Positions 1 through 10,814 of a DNA stretch of 64,000 bases are shown here, piece by piece. Below the pieces are notes generated by a model. The model did no database searches, was not told the DNA's origin, and was given only the letters and a program-made list of their open reading frames with translations. The translations under genes were made by a program, and so were the position numbers. Numbering within the stretch: the first letter of the stretch is position 1; every line of letters starts with the position of its first letter. Source of the DNA: Phaseolus vulgaris (lineage: Eukaryota > Streptophyta > Magnoliopsida > Fabales > Fabaceae); the NCBI RefSeq assembly GCF_000499845.2, contig NC_023754.2:12936037-13000036 (forward strand). The letters run 5' to 3'.

Positions 1-960
1 GAGTTTAAACAATCGTTCATACATTTGCAAAAACAAGTTTTGACAGCAGAGGATTAAAAGTTTACAAAGGATTAGCATTTGTTCTTCAAAGATTTCAAAA
101 ATCAAAAAGTGCTTGTTCTTGGTTTGGTTCCAAAAGCTTGGTGTGAGGTGCAGCTACTGTTCTAGCAATCTTGCCTACTGGTTTAAGGCAGATCTTTGTA
201 TCCTCAATCAGGTGTAGTCGTTTCACTTCTCATTTCTTGTAAACTCTTCTTGATAGGTTTTCTTGAAGAGTGGGTGTGTGCTGAAATAGGTTTTTTCAGC
301 AAGAGTACCTAAGTTCTTGTAGGTTTCAAGAACAATGGGAATTGTACTTGGTTGTACTGTGTTTTAGTGATTTCCACCTGGTTTTGGTGAAGACTAGATG
401 TAGCTCAGTTGAGTGAACCAGTATAACTGCTTGTGTTCATTCTCTCTCACTCTCTGCAATTTCGTTTCTGCATAATTGATAAAACAACAAAGAAATAAAT
501 CTGTTCAATTGAAAATAAATCTGTTCTTTCTGGGCGCTGTACATACTGTTCTTAATTTCTGGAAAACTGTCTGGTTTCAATAAGAACACTGATAATCTGT
601 TAAAGTCTAATAAAACAGGTTGAGTGTGATAGATTGTCTCACTAATTGTCAAGCCCTTAACTGAACCTAAATCACATTAATTGGAATTAAGGTTTGTTGT
701 TTTCTATGTTTCACTGTTTTTCAGTTTGATATCTGTGTGTGTGCATCTGGAAAATCTATCTGCATAATCTTGTGATTAACCTTGCTGTATAAACGCTTTT
801 CAAACAAAAACAGTGCTGAAATAAATCTGTTCATTTTCACATAAATCGATTTATTTTCTGTAAAACTGTATTAAACACTGTTTCTGCGAGAAAGTTTTAA
901 AAGGTCAATTCACCCCCCCCCCCCCCCCCCTCTTGAACTTTGGCTCTATTAAACCCAACA
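1..960 (+). mobile_element. 3' part of a Copia (SIRE-like) LTR, cut by the window edge
   Basis: This resembles the 3' two thirds of the solo LTR at 29930-31368. Shared blocks in the same order include the ggtttcaagaa stretch, the 'gatgtagctcag' block followed by 'gagtgaaccagtata', and the C-rich end before 'tcttgaactt'. It ends in CCAACA at 960, where a minus-strand LINE begins abruptly in mid-reading frame, so the LTR was inserted into that LINE. The 5' end, any internal region and the left target duplication lie outside the window, so a solo LTR and a complete element cannot be told apart. Confidence 0.75.
913..930. repeat. C18 homopolymer in the LTR end
   Basis: A run of 18 C lies about 30 bp before the LTR terminus. 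Related LTRs have a shorter C run at the same place (6 C near 25385, 14 C at 32117-32130), so this is a slippage-prone site of the LTR family. Confidence 0.95.
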
Positions 961-2825
961 TTTAGTACAAGAATCTCCACTCTTAAACCAACTGGCTTTA
1001 GCTTTTTGGCATAAAAGGGATTCCAACTTCATGTTAGTCTCCTTCAATTTACTCACCAAACCAATCCTATGCAGCCTTTCACTTTCCATCAAGGCGCCAT
1101 TGCAATCTTGGCAATCTAACACCTCTATTTCATGCATAATAGACTTCTTAATGTTCTCTATATTACCGAATTCAACCTTGTTCCAAACCTTTAGATCGCC
1201 CTTCAGCCTCTTCATCTTCTCTTTTAACACCGTAAGCGCATTCCCCTGTATTACATAAGAATTCCACTTGTCCTTAACCATTGCACCAAAACCTTTTTCC
1301 ATAAACCAGGCATCAATGGATCTAAAGGGTTTTGGACCCCATTCCTTGTCCACAGACTTCACCACTATTGCACAGTGGTCAGAGACCTCCCTTCTTTGGA
1401 CATACTGCTTACACAAAGGCCATGTTTGCATCCATTATTCGGTTACTAACACTCTGTCTAGCCTGCTCTTGGCCTTCCCATTTGAATTAAACCAAGTATA
1501 GGGCTTGCCCACCAAAGGAATTTCAAACAGAAGATTAGCTTCGATGAAACAATTAAACTCTCTCATCTCACTCATCTTACTATCCCTCATACTAACACCT
1601 TTCCTCTCTCCATTCTTTCTAATGGCATTAAAGTTACCACAATAACACCATACCACGTCTGAGGAGGCCTTTTTTTAAATCAGATAGCTCCTTCCATAAA
1701 GCTATCTTGTCACTTAATGAACATGCAACGTAGACATTTACCACCACACATCTGCAGTTGATTTTAATATATTTTCCATAGACAGCAATGAACCCCTTCC
1801 CCATCACATGTGTATCGTAGCAAAACGCATCTTTATTCCATAAGGATAGTAAGCTTCCACTCCCATTATCTCCACCATAATGTAGCCACCCCCACATTAT
1901 TATCCCCCCATAGATTGAAGCATCTTGCATCCGTAATGGCACTCAATTTCGTTTCTTGAATACAAGCAAAATCCGCACCCTCTCTCGCAATAATGTGTCT
2001 CAAGTACCTAGCCTTAATGCTACCCCCCAAACCTCTTATATTCAGATTTACTATCAACATATATGGTCGTTCTTGTCTCCCTCCTCAAAGTTCTTCATGA
2101 CCTCTGTATCTCTCTCTTCCAAACAGAGGTATTCGTTAACTACCTCCTCCTTGTCCCCCCGACATTTAAGCCCATATTTCTTTCCAATCTCCCATAGTTT
2201 AGATGGTTCCGCCGTAAGACTAGGCCCAGCAGAATGACGATTACAATTGACTATTCCCCCATCAGATATAGAGTTTGAACACATACCGTCTCTGCCACAT
2301 GAAGAGGAATTGGCCTTAGCACGCCTTGATATGAGTCTCACTGATCTTCTCGGGAAGGATATCGAATCCCCCAATTCAAAGAGCCCTTTCAATTTTCGTC
2401 TTCATGGTGGGGTGGTAGTGATGCCTCCCACGGTTGCTCCCTCCGATAGGTCCAATGACAGCGTTCTTTCCTTGCCCCTTTCTTGAACACGCTCGTTCGC
2501 CACATTCAAAGTTGTCGACGCGCACATCATCATTAGGTTCCCTGTGTCACTTCCTTCACTCTCGTCATCACTTTCCTCCTCCTTTTCACCATTCGTGTTA
2601 AAGTTCAACTCATCTTCTTTCCCTTCCTCACCTTCACAAACCTTCTGCAACGGCCCTGTCTCAAAACCATCCTCTTTGGTTTGGGCTAAAAATGCGATCC
2701 GATCCACGTGAGGTTGGGCCTCCATCTTTCTAACGTGGCCTATTTTTTCTCTCACTGGAGAATAACACTCAATTTCAATGACCATTTTTGCCAGCTCATC
2801 ACTTTCAACATAGTCGTTGGGAGGT
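961..2825 (-). pseudogene. L1-type LINE: end of ORF1 and endonuclease part of ORF2, broken
   Basis: Read from right to left, the minus strand gives an acidic ORF1 tail (2785-2054). It then gives an ORF2 start with the plant L1 endonuclease signature NIRGLGG and the block ADFACIQETKLS (about 2050-1960), followed by GNFNAIRKNGERKG (about 1640), PLVGKPYTWFNSNGK and SDHCAIVV (about 1370). These are motifs of the exonuclease-endonuclease-phosphatase fold that nicks target DNA for L1 integration. Frameshifts split it into at least four frames. The frame stops in the linker before the reverse transcriptase (ASWFKSGDS) where the LTR at 1-960 begins; the rest would lie left of the window. Confidence 0.9.
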
Positions 2826-4272
2826 TGTTATGATTGCAATAATTAAAAAGAAAACAAGTCAAAGAGTTTGTTGATTCAATTGAGAAAATTGGGATTGAGT
2901 TTCATCCTTCTTACTCTTTTGTATTTTGATTATTTTATCTTTTGATTGATGTTGATGCAAGTATGAAAGTCATTTATATCGATTCCTCACATACAAAATT
3001 ATTAAGAGAGTCTTCTAAATATCGATTCCTCGCATATTTATAAAAACTTCTTATCATTACGATTAGATGTTGATAGTATTTAAGATTTCAAATTTATTCC
3101 TAGCATTAAAATATGTTAAGCATTATCACTTGGTTCAGAAACTTAAAAGTACTTTCTAGTCAAATCTAAGTATTTAGATCATAGAAACAAACATTACAAG
3201 TAAAATTACAATATCAATCATCAATCAAGAACAAAATATTATATTTAAATATCACCTTAATACATAAAAGTTTGAACAGATTACTCTCAATCCCAAAGGG
3301 TAGAATTAGTCACTAATGTATTATAAGCATGAAGAGCAAAAAAAGAAGATCCAGAATGTTTCTCCTTGACGACAATCTTCTCTAGGGTTTCTAACACCTT
3401 ATATTCTCCCAACTAATCAAGAACCAAGAAAGCACTTCTCACAATTCAAGATGATTAAGGAAAGTGAAGTCGTCAATCAAATCTAGTTTTGCGTGTGGAT
3501 TGCATTCGCAGGAGAACTGTGAAAAAAAAAGAATAAGAAGATTTACAAAAATGGAAGAATAGACCGTCATGAAATTTTCATGATGGCACAACTGAAGGTT
3601 TGGTGTCTCAAACCACTTGTCTGTATGAGGTTTATTAAAATTAACAAAGATTAGATGTGCGAGTGGTAAAACATAGGTAAGGTTGGTGAGCTCATCTCTT
3701 TAGTTTGTGGTAGTGTAGTCAATCGTTTTTGTGTGAGGTTTGATTTCTTGTATAAGGGTTGATATATCCTTGAAATATCTCCATTATTTATTATTTTTTT
3801 GGAGAACATCTCCCAACTGATTTCCATTCCACTAAAAGACCAGGGTTGTGCCTCAAGCCTCGTATTTAACCTAGTTGGACTTGCGCTAAGTGACTTCTCA
3901 CCTAGGTGTTATTGGGCTCAGTTACACGAAAAAAAGGTCCAGCATCACTGGAGTGATCTCGCCTGGGTTAGATTGGGCAAGATCCTCTAGGGGCTTCTAG
4001 CTTGGGCGAGCTTGGGTGAGTTCTGATGCATTCCATTTTTTCCTTTTTAGCTTTGTCTATTCTCCTTTTACCCTTTCATCTCCATTCTTCCCTACAATCA
4101 TGAAATTAACCCAAATATGAGAATAAATCATTCTAATTCAAATTATAAACACAAAATATGTAAAAAAGTTTAAATTCATAAATTAGGAGTTATATTATGA
4201 TTATTTTATCAATTAATATCCGTAAGTGCTTGTATTTTAATATGAAATATTACTGAAATCTAGCACGTATCA
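2826..4272 (-). mobile_element. Damaged minus-strand LTR related to the solo LTR at 11296-12483
   Basis: The reverse complement starts TGATACGTGCTAG at 4272 and matches the plus-strand solo LTR at 11296-12483 over several blocks. These are 'agtaatatttcat' near the start, the 'ctcgcccaagct' block, the 'ctctagggtttc'/'aaaccctagag' block and the 'cgaggaatcgatat' block. The last roughly 165 bp of the LTR (the 'ggttcgatctcc' end) are missing, so the left limit is uncertain. A LINE fragment at 3518-3800 interrupts it. No matching target duplication was found at the two ends. Confidence 0.7.
3518..3800 (+). mobile_element. Short LINE 3' fragment inserted in the minus LTR
   Basis: The sequence ends in the block 'cttgtataagggttg' followed by an AT-rich tail, as in the LINE 3' ends at 52192, 48616, 45603 and 22969 (there in reverse). 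The heptamer ggagaac occurs on both sides (3511-3517 and 3801-3807) and may be a target duplication. There is no clear poly(A), so the end may be truncated. Confidence 0.5.
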
Positions 4273-4336
4273 CTCGTATCCCTTAAAGTTTTGTGTAATT
4301 TTGAAATTAGGAATTACAATAGGATTTTTTTGGCTT

Positions 4337-5565
4337 TATTAAGAAGTGGACTTTAAGTCTAACTCAACCCCATAAAACCGACTCATAGGATGAGGTTTGC
4401 ACCCACTTATATACTATGAAAGGCTTTAATCTCTAGTCGATGTGGGATCTCCAACACACCCCCCTCACACCGATACTGCAAACTCATGCGTGGGACTATA
4501 TATTATGGGTGGTCCGATAGCGGGTCGCACGATAGGCCCAACACAAACACTGGCTAGGATAGGCTCGAAATGGCTCTGATACCATATTAAGAAGTGGACT
4601 TTAAGCCTTACTCAACCCCATAAAACCGGCTCATAGAGTGAGGTTTGCACCCACTTATATACTATGAAAGGCTTTAATCTCTAGTCGATGTGGGATCTCC
4701 AACACACCCCCTCATGCCGAGACTGCAAACTCGTGCGTGTGACTATATATTATGGATGGTCTGATAGCGGCCCGATAGCGGGTGACACAATAGGCCCAAC
4801 ACAAACACTCGCTAGGATAGGCCTTAAATGGCTCTGATACCATATTACGAAGTGGACTTTAAGCCTAACTCAACCCCATAAAACCAGTTCATAAGGTTGA
4901 GGTTTGCACCCACTTATATACAATGAAATGTCCTAATCTCTAGTCGATGTGGGATCTCCAACACTCCACAAAGTGGACTTTAAGCCTAACTCAACCCCAT
5001 AAAACTGGCTCATGAGGTGAGGTTTGCACCCACTTATATACAATGAAATGTCCTAATCTCTAGTCGATGTGGGATCTTCAACACACCCCCCTCACGCTGA
5101 GAGTGACAGCTCGTGTGTGGGACAACATATAATGGGTGGTCTGATAACGACCTGATAGCGGGTGGCACGATAGGCCCAAAAAACACTCGCTAGGATAGGC
5201 TTTAAATGGCTCTGATACCATATTATGAAGTAGACTTTAAGCCTAACTCAACCTCGCAAACCTCACCTCATGAGCCGGTTTTATGGAGTTGAGTTAGGCT
5301 TAAAGTCCACTTCGTAATATGGTATTAGAGTCATTTCGAGCCTATCCTAGCGAGTGTTTGTTGGGCTTATCAGGCCACCCGCTATCGAGTCGTTATCGAA
5401 CCATCCATAATATGTTATCCCAAGCACAAGCTGTGAGGGGGGTGTGTTGGAGATCCCACATCGACTAGAGATTAGGATATTTCATTGTATATAAGTGGGT
5501 GCAAACCTCAACCTTATGAGCAGATTTTATGGGGTTGAGTTAGGCTTAAAGTCCACTTCGTAATA
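4337..5565. mobile_element. Inverted array of TRIM retrotransposon units with a 5-bp target duplication
   Basis: The unit is a roughly 120-bp LTR (TGTTGGAGATCCCACATCGA... to ...CCACTTCTTAATA). It is followed directly by a primer-binding site TGGTATCAGAGCCAT, a roughly 130-bp internal segment without an ORF, and a G-rich tract just before the next LTR. This is the layout of a terminal-repeat retrotransposon in miniature. On the plus strand the order is reversed LTR 4337-4456, reversed internal, LTR 4585-4704, internal, LTR 4843-4963, directly abutting LTR 4967-5083, internal, and partial LTR 5221-5255. Orientation then flips to a forward partial LTR (5256-5318), internal (5319-5444) and LTR 5445-5565. 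The pentamer ggctt flanks the whole block (4332-4336 and 5566-5570), so it behaves as one insertion. Confidence 0.88.
5221..5318. repeat. Palindromic junction where the TRIM array changes orientation
   Basis: The first about 35 bases (tattatgaagtagacttta...) are the inverted complement of the last about 35 (...taaagtccacttcgtaata). Two TRIM LTR ends therefore meet face to face with only about 28 bp between the arms. A rearrangement inside the array, or joining of two elements in opposite orientation, would give this. Confidence 0.85.
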
Positions 5566-6135
5566 GGCTTCAAAATAGTTCCAAGGAGGCTTTGTGAATG
5601 TGGCACTTGGCAAAAAAACTAGGACTCACATATTATGAGGAGGAAAACATTGTTGTAGAACGTATCAAAGATATGGAAAAGAGAGATAAACATGGTAATT
5701 ACAGAAAGCAAGGAAGAAACTATAATAGTTTGTAATGAGGATACTAAGCTTTAGGTGTAGAGGGCTAGGGGCACTAGAAAAGAGTAGATATCTCAGATTG
5801 ATAATCATAAGAAAGATTGAATTGCTATTCATTTAGGAAACTAAAATGCAAAATATAAGTAAGTAGTTATGTCAAAATATGTGGGGTGATTCTAATATTG
5901 ATTGGACACATATTTCTACAAAGAGTGGTGAAGGGGGGATTTTGTGTGCATGGAATAACAATAACTTTAAGGTAGTAAACTCAATATTAGGGAGATGATT
6001 CATAATGCTACAAGGGCTTGCACTTGATGAAAATAAAATTGTAATAGTGGTCAATGTTTATTCATCTTGCCTGTAAAGTGAAAAGAACACCATGTGGGAT
6101 GATCTAATTAAAAGTTGGCAAGGTGATAGTAATAA
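5566..6135 (+). pseudogene. LINE ORF2 endonuclease, N-terminal piece (segment A)
   Basis: Plus-strand reading gives an ORF1/ORF2 junction region with WHLAKKLGL and ERIKDMEKRDK. The endonuclease start follows (CRGLGALEKSRYLRLI, then ETKMQN at about 5845), then WGDSNIDWTHISTKSGEGG and CAWNNNNFKVV (to about 5980), then VVNVYSSC and MWDDLIKSWQGD (to about 6130). In-frame stops and a frameshift are present. The piece ends at the target duplication aataa (6131-6135). The same protein continues at 10815, after the 4.7 kb insertion. The sequence left of the TRIM array (4273-4336) may be a further upstream piece. Confidence 0.85.
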
Positions 6136-7199
6136 TGATGAGAATCAAATAAAGGAGGCTTTTATTAATGGAGGAAGAGGACATCCACCCTCACATTTGA
6201 AGTTCTTCCTTCTAGTCTTCTCAAAATTAAAAGAAGAAATAAAATAAAGATGAGGCCCAAGCCCAAAGCCCAAGCCCAAGCCCAAGAAGGCCAAAGCCCA
6301 AAGAGCCCAAGTCCATCCCATGAGGGGCAAGGCCAAGCTTTGAAATACTCTTGTATAGTTTTAGGAGGTTTGGTTATTAAATAAAGGTGTGTGAAAATGT
6401 AAAATAAAGTCACATTGTCCATGTGACTTAGGAGAGTGGTGTAGGTGTAGTTTTTGGGAGGTGTCATAGTAGAAAAAGGTCACACCTCCCATGTGACTTG
6501 TTTTTTGTGGGAATTTCAAATGAGTTTATTTGAAATTTCCCACCTATTTTTCAGCACCTTAGGCTATAAATAGAGGTGCTTCCTTTGTAAAATTCAGATT
6601 TGGAATTTGTAGTAAAGAAACTCTCCCAATTTGGTGATTGAGTGAGTGAGATTTGATTTCTCCTCTTCCTAGTCTCATCTTGAGTGCCTTGGTTCTCTCA
6701 AGTGGCGGCATTGCACACTTATCTTGGAGCATTCACACTTCAAGTGGCGTGTTCATCAACCAAGAACTACAACCACATAAGTCCTCTTTCTTCTCCATCT
6801 TCTCATTCCATTTCCGTGCCTATTTGAATTCCTAAACATGTCTTAGGTTCCTTTCTTGCTTTCTATTCGGTGTTCTTGCTTATTTTCATGTTTCAATCGG
6901 TTCATCTTCTTTCTCCTTGGATTTGTTCGGTGCATTTCAGTTTTGAAGCATTTTAATCGGTTCATTTCATTTGTTAAGCAATTTAATCGGTTCATTTGCA
7001 TTTTTACATCTTTTAATTGGTTCAATTGGCAAGAAATGGGTCTTCCATGTGAGTTTGGTGTTTGGTGCAAGTTTTGGTGAGTTCTTGAAACTTAGAACAT
7101 TGATCCAATTCTATTAAAAGTGCCTAAGCTATCTCCAACTCAAGTTGATTCCATAAAATGTCAAAGAATCATCTATATCTTGCTATTGGAATCACATCA
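6136..7199 (+). repeat. 5' LTR of the gag-only element
   Basis: 1064 bp, TGATG...CATCA. It carries a TATA motif at 6564-6573 and four repeats of a 'tttaatcggttcatt'-like phrase around 6890-7025. A diverged reverse-oriented relative is the solo LTR at 21730-22746. Confidence 0.93.
6564..6573 (+). promoter_or_regulatory. TATA box of the LTR promoter
   Basis: ctataaatag, a canonical plant TATA box, about 430 bp into the 5' LTR. The same motif is at 10181-10190 in the 3' LTR. It would place transcription start (start of R) near 6595-6605. Confidence 0.7.
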
Positions 7200-7200
7200 T

Positions 7201-7219
7201 GTGGTATCATGAGTCTTAG
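7201..7219 (+). other. Primer-binding site
   Basis: gtggtatcatgagtcttag starts two bases after the 5' LTR. It matches the initiator-methionine tRNA complement TGGTATCAGAGC except for an extra t after TGGTATCA and changes further on. It would prime minus-strand DNA synthesis. Confidence 0.7.
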
Positions 7220-8439
7220 GTTTGTTCTTGTTTAATTTTGAGTTGTGTTGCACTTTTAATTCAAGAGCTCTATCTTCTTGTTGTTTCTTTTCTGTTTTTA
7301 GGATTATAATTGAGTATTCTTGCTGTTTTCTTAATTGTGCCTACCAAGTGTTTGTGTTTTTTCCTTTTTGAATCCATACAAGTTTTGTCATAGTCATGTT
7401 TTTCCAAGAATGTCATCACTTCTTGTAGTACTTTTATTGCATTTTTTGTTTCTTGCTTTGGTGTAATACAGTTTTCTGCATTTGTATCTTGATCCTTTGT
7501 GCATTTTCTGTTTTAGAATTGAGTTCATACTTGTATTTTAGACCTATACAAGTTCCAATACATCATTTTCTATTATGTCTTTGCTAGTTCATCATTCTGT
7601 TTTTTATTCCTCTTAGGATTCCTCTGTTTCTGAAAAGAGTGCTTACTGTTTTTCCTTATTGCAACTGATTTACGTACTGTAAAATTCTGAAATTCTGGAT
7701 TTGAGATATTCAAAGTGTTAGAAAAGAATAGAAAAAAGAATCATTCAAAAATATGAAGTACACAAAAAATGATAAATAAAATAAAAAAAGTGTACATTCC
7801 TGCCGAAAAAAATACGGTAATCTGGCAGTGATTTTAAAAAATTTATTTCTCTCAATTGGCTTACTGTTTTTAATTGATTCCAGTGCCATTATTGAGTTAA
7901 CATCTTGAAGTTTCTGTGGTATAAATTTCATAATCCAGTTCGCTCTACAACGTTCCAGTTAAATCAGTGAATATCAAGCACAGTTTGCATAAAAAAAAAA
8001 ATTCCAGTAGCTAAATTTTTTTTTGTTTTCTTCATCTACTCTAGTGCTTTTCCTTAGGTAATCTTTTGTGTGCCTACTTTTCTCATTGAGTTCTTTATTT
8101 TCTTGATTGTCTTTCATTCTTACTCTTTGAGTTTGTCTCACATATAGTTTTCCTTTTGCAATTACCTTTCTTTGCTTATACCTTTTCTTGTTTGTCTTTA
8201 TTGTTTCATTGGTTTTGTGGTGGTTGCTTTTGAGATTGGTGTGCTTGCTTTGACATATTTCATTTGAGGATTCCAAGGCCTCAAGATCAGATTGGAGCAA
8301 GAACATTATTTCTTTGAGAGTGATATCTTTTTGAGCCTTAAATTCACTTCAGCAGTTTCAATTGCAAAGCTCACTGTTTTGCTAATTTTTAACTTGTTTG
8401 CTGTTTTGTGTGTTTGCTGTTTTTTTTTTTTAATTACAA

Positions 8440-9864
8440 ATGACTGGCTATTCAAGTGGTGCATCTTACAAACAGCATTCTCCTTCCAAAGCTTCAGTCC
8501 TTGGTGAAGAAGAACATAGAAGAAGGAGGCATCACCATCATTCTCATGAAGAGAGCTATAACCGTGACCAAAGATATCACCAAGTATTCAACATTGCTTG
8601 TAAAAAAGTCCCTAGTTTTAATGGTGATAGTGATCCTAATGTGTATTTAGAATGGGAGACTAAGGTTGACCATTATTTTCATGTGTATAAGGTCCAAGAT
8701 GACCAAAAACTTAGATTAGTTTCTTTATCCTTTTTGGGCTATGCCAAAGAATGGTGGCATAAAATTGTAATGGACATTATGTATCGCAAGAAACCTCCCG
8801 TGGTTTCTTGGAATGCTTTGAAAGAGTGTATGCGCGCGAGGTTTGTTCCTCCTTCTAGGAAGGAACACTTGTTGAAGTTCCAAAGGCTTCCTCAAGGACA
8901 TAGGATGGTAGAAGAATACTTTAAAGATTTTGAAACAACTTTGACTAAAATGAATATGCATGCTAATGAAGAGTCAAAGATTAAATGGTTTGTACGTGGT
9001 TTGAAAAGAGATATTAGAGATTTTGTAGAATTAAAAGAATATTCTTCTTTAAAGAGCGTGTTTCGCAAAGCCATCAAGGTAGAATCATATCTTTTGAACA
9101 AAACTTTCAAAAATACTCATGATGATGATTTCTACAACTCTTCTAGGAAGGATGCAAACAAAATTTCTCCTTCCAATTTTTCCAAACAAACCATGTTTCC
9201 AAACAAAGTTTCTACTACAAATATTTCTACTCCTAAGTCACCTACCAAAACTTCAAATATCAAATGTTTTAAATGTTTAGGTTTTGGGCACATAGCTCTT
9301 CATTGTCCACAAAAGCAAATCTTAAAGATCAACAAGGTAAAACAAGACCTAACTCACCCACCTACCACAAGTAAACAAGAAAAAGACAAAGAAGGTCAAG
9401 TTGACATGGGTCTTATCCTTTCACCTCTAAGGTGTTTTCCTTCCTTATCTTTTTCATTACCCAAGGTTCCTATTTCACCACCATCTTGGTTAAAAAATGT
9501 TAGGGATGATTTGTTCATACCTCCTAATGGTTGTCACCATTTAAGAGGTCTTTTTCCAAAACATCACATTATTCCCAAACAAATTTTTCCAACTTGGTCG
9601 ATTTATAGAACCTCCTTTTCTGAAATCCCATTATTTGCAAATGCTAAGTCATGTTTACATTTTTCTTCCACTTTTAATTGTAAAACTAAACTGACTTTGT
9701 TATATGCAGGGATTCAGAATTCGTGGACGAATTCTCTCCAACTCGAGGAGTATGATGAGAATCAAATAAAGGAGGCTTTTATTAATGAAGGAAGAGGACA
9801 TCCACCCTCACATTTGAAGTTCTTCCTTCTAGTCTTCTCAAAATTAAAAGAAGAAATAAAATAA
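8440..9864 (+). CDS. gag: Gag polyprotein of the non-autonomous Gypsy-like element, 474 aa, open
   Basis: An uninterrupted ORF of 474 codons. Residues 1-45 are polar with His/Arg clusters. About 50-220 is a retrotransposon Gag capsid region (VPSFNGDSDPNVYLEWETKV, AKEWWHKIV, RFVPPSRKEHLLKFQRLPQG, VEEYFKDFE). About 275-290 is a CCHC zinc knuckle (CFKCLGFGHIALHC) for RNA binding and packaging. After residue 330 a segment with LRGLFPKHHIIPK and YRTSF resembles the start of Gypsy reverse transcriptase (RGIEHxIDxxPG...YRT), a scar of the pol deletion. Then NSWTNSLQLEE resembles the usual end of pol. The last 37 codons lie in the 3' LTR. The start was chosen as the first ATG before the capsid block; an internal start is possible. 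Confidence 0.9.
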   Translation: MTGYSSGASYKQHSPSKASVLGEEEHRRRRHHHHSHEESYNRDQRYHQVFNIACKKVPSFNGDSDPNVYLEWETKVDHYFHVYKVQDDQKLRLVSLSFLGYAKEWWHKIVMDIMYRKKPPVVSWNALKECMRARFVPPSRKEHLLKFQRLPQGHRMVEEYFKDFETTLTKMNMHANEESKIKWFVRGLKRDIRDFVELKEYSSLKSVFRKAIKVESYLLNKTFKNTHDDDFYNSSRKDANKISPSNFSKQTMFPNKVSTTNISTPKSPTKTSNIKCFKCLGFGHIALHCPQKQILKINKVKQDLTHPPTTSKQEKDKEGQVDMGLILSPLRCFPSLSFSLPKVPISPPSWLKNVRDDLFIPPNGCHHLRGLFPKHHIIPKQIFPTWSIYRTSFSEIPLFANAKSCLHFSSTFNCKTKLTLLYAGIQNSWTNSLQLEEYDENQIKEAFINEGRGHPPSHLKFFLLVFSKLKEEIK

Positions 9865-10814
9865 AGATGAGGCCCAAGCCCAAAGCCCAAGCCCAAGCCC
9901 AAGAAGGCCAAAGCCCAAAGAGCCCAAGTCCATCCCATGAGGGGCAAGGCCAAGCTTTGAAATACTCTTGTATAGTTTTAGGAGGTTTGGTTATTAAATA
10001 AAGGTGTGTGAAAATGTAAAATAAAGTCACATTGTCCATGTGACTTAGGAGAGTGGTGTAGGTGTAGTTTTTGGGAGGTGTCATAGTAGAAAAAGGTCAC
10101 ACCTCCCATGTGACTTGTTTTTGGTGGGAATTTCAAATGAGTTTATTTGAAATTTCCCACCTATTTTTCAGCACCTTAGGCTATAAATAGAGGTGCTTTC
10201 TTTGTAAAATTCAGATTTGGAATTTGTAGTAAAGAAACTCTCCCAATTTGGTGATTGAGTGAGTGAGATTTGATTTCTCCTCTTCCTAGTCTCATCTTGA
10301 GTGCCTTGGTTCTCTCAAGTGGCGGCATTGCACACTTATCTTGGAGCATTCACACTTCAAGTGGCGTGTTCATCAACCAAGAACTACAACCACATAAGTC
10401 CTCTTTCTTCTCCATCTTCTCATTCCATTTCCGTGCCTATTTGAATTCCTAAACATGTCTTAGGTTCCTTTCTTGCTTTCTATTCGGTGTTCTTGCTTAT
10501 TTTCATGTTTCAATCGGTTCATCTTCTTTCTCCTTGGATTTGTTCGGTGCATTTCAGTTTTGAAGCATTTTAATCGGTTCATTTCATTTGTTAAGCAATT
10601 TAATCGGTTCATTTGCATTTTTACATCTTTTAATTGGTTCAATTGGCATTATGTGTCTTCCATGTGAGTTTGGTGTTTGGTGCAAGTTTTGGTGAGTTCT
10701 TGAAACTTAGAACATTGATCCAATTCTATTAAAAGTGCCTAAGCTATCTCCAACTCAAGTTGATTCCATAAAATGTCAAAGAATCATCTATATCTTGCTA
10801 TTGGAATCACATCA
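9753..10814 (+). repeat. 3' LTR of the gag-only element
   Basis: 1062 bp, nearly identical to 6136-7199. The short stretch before it (aactcgaggagta) is a weak polypurine tract. The gag ORF ends 112 bp inside this LTR. It is followed directly by the target duplication aataa. Confidence 0.93.

Larger units (their letters stand above)
6136..10814 (+). mobile_element. Complete non-autonomous Gypsy-like LTR retrotransposon carrying only gag
   Basis: The two LTRs (6136-7199 and 9753-10814) both start TGATGAGAAT and end AATCACATCA. A perfect 5-bp duplication aataa flanks the element (6131-6135 and 10815-10819). Order: 5' LTR, primer-binding site, about 1.2 kb leader, gag ORF (8440-9864), 3' LTR. 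Protease, integrase and almost all of reverse transcriptase/RNase H are absent. By eye the LTRs differ at only a handful of sites (for example the aagaaatggg/attatgt cluster near 7033), about 99% identity. This suggests a recent insertion that needed pol supplied by another element. It sits inside a LINE endonuclease. Confidence 0.93.

Noticed and set aside
1031..1501. Plus-strand ORFs over the LINE endonuclease
   Set aside because: Mirror frames of the minus-strand LINE.
3799..3990. 63-aa plus ORF
   Set aside because: Lies in a damaged LTR, starts at a LINE insertion boundary, and has no homology.
4337..5220. Satellite-like tandem array
   Set aside because: Units resolve into TRIM LTRs and internal segments with primer sites, so it is an element array and not a satellite.
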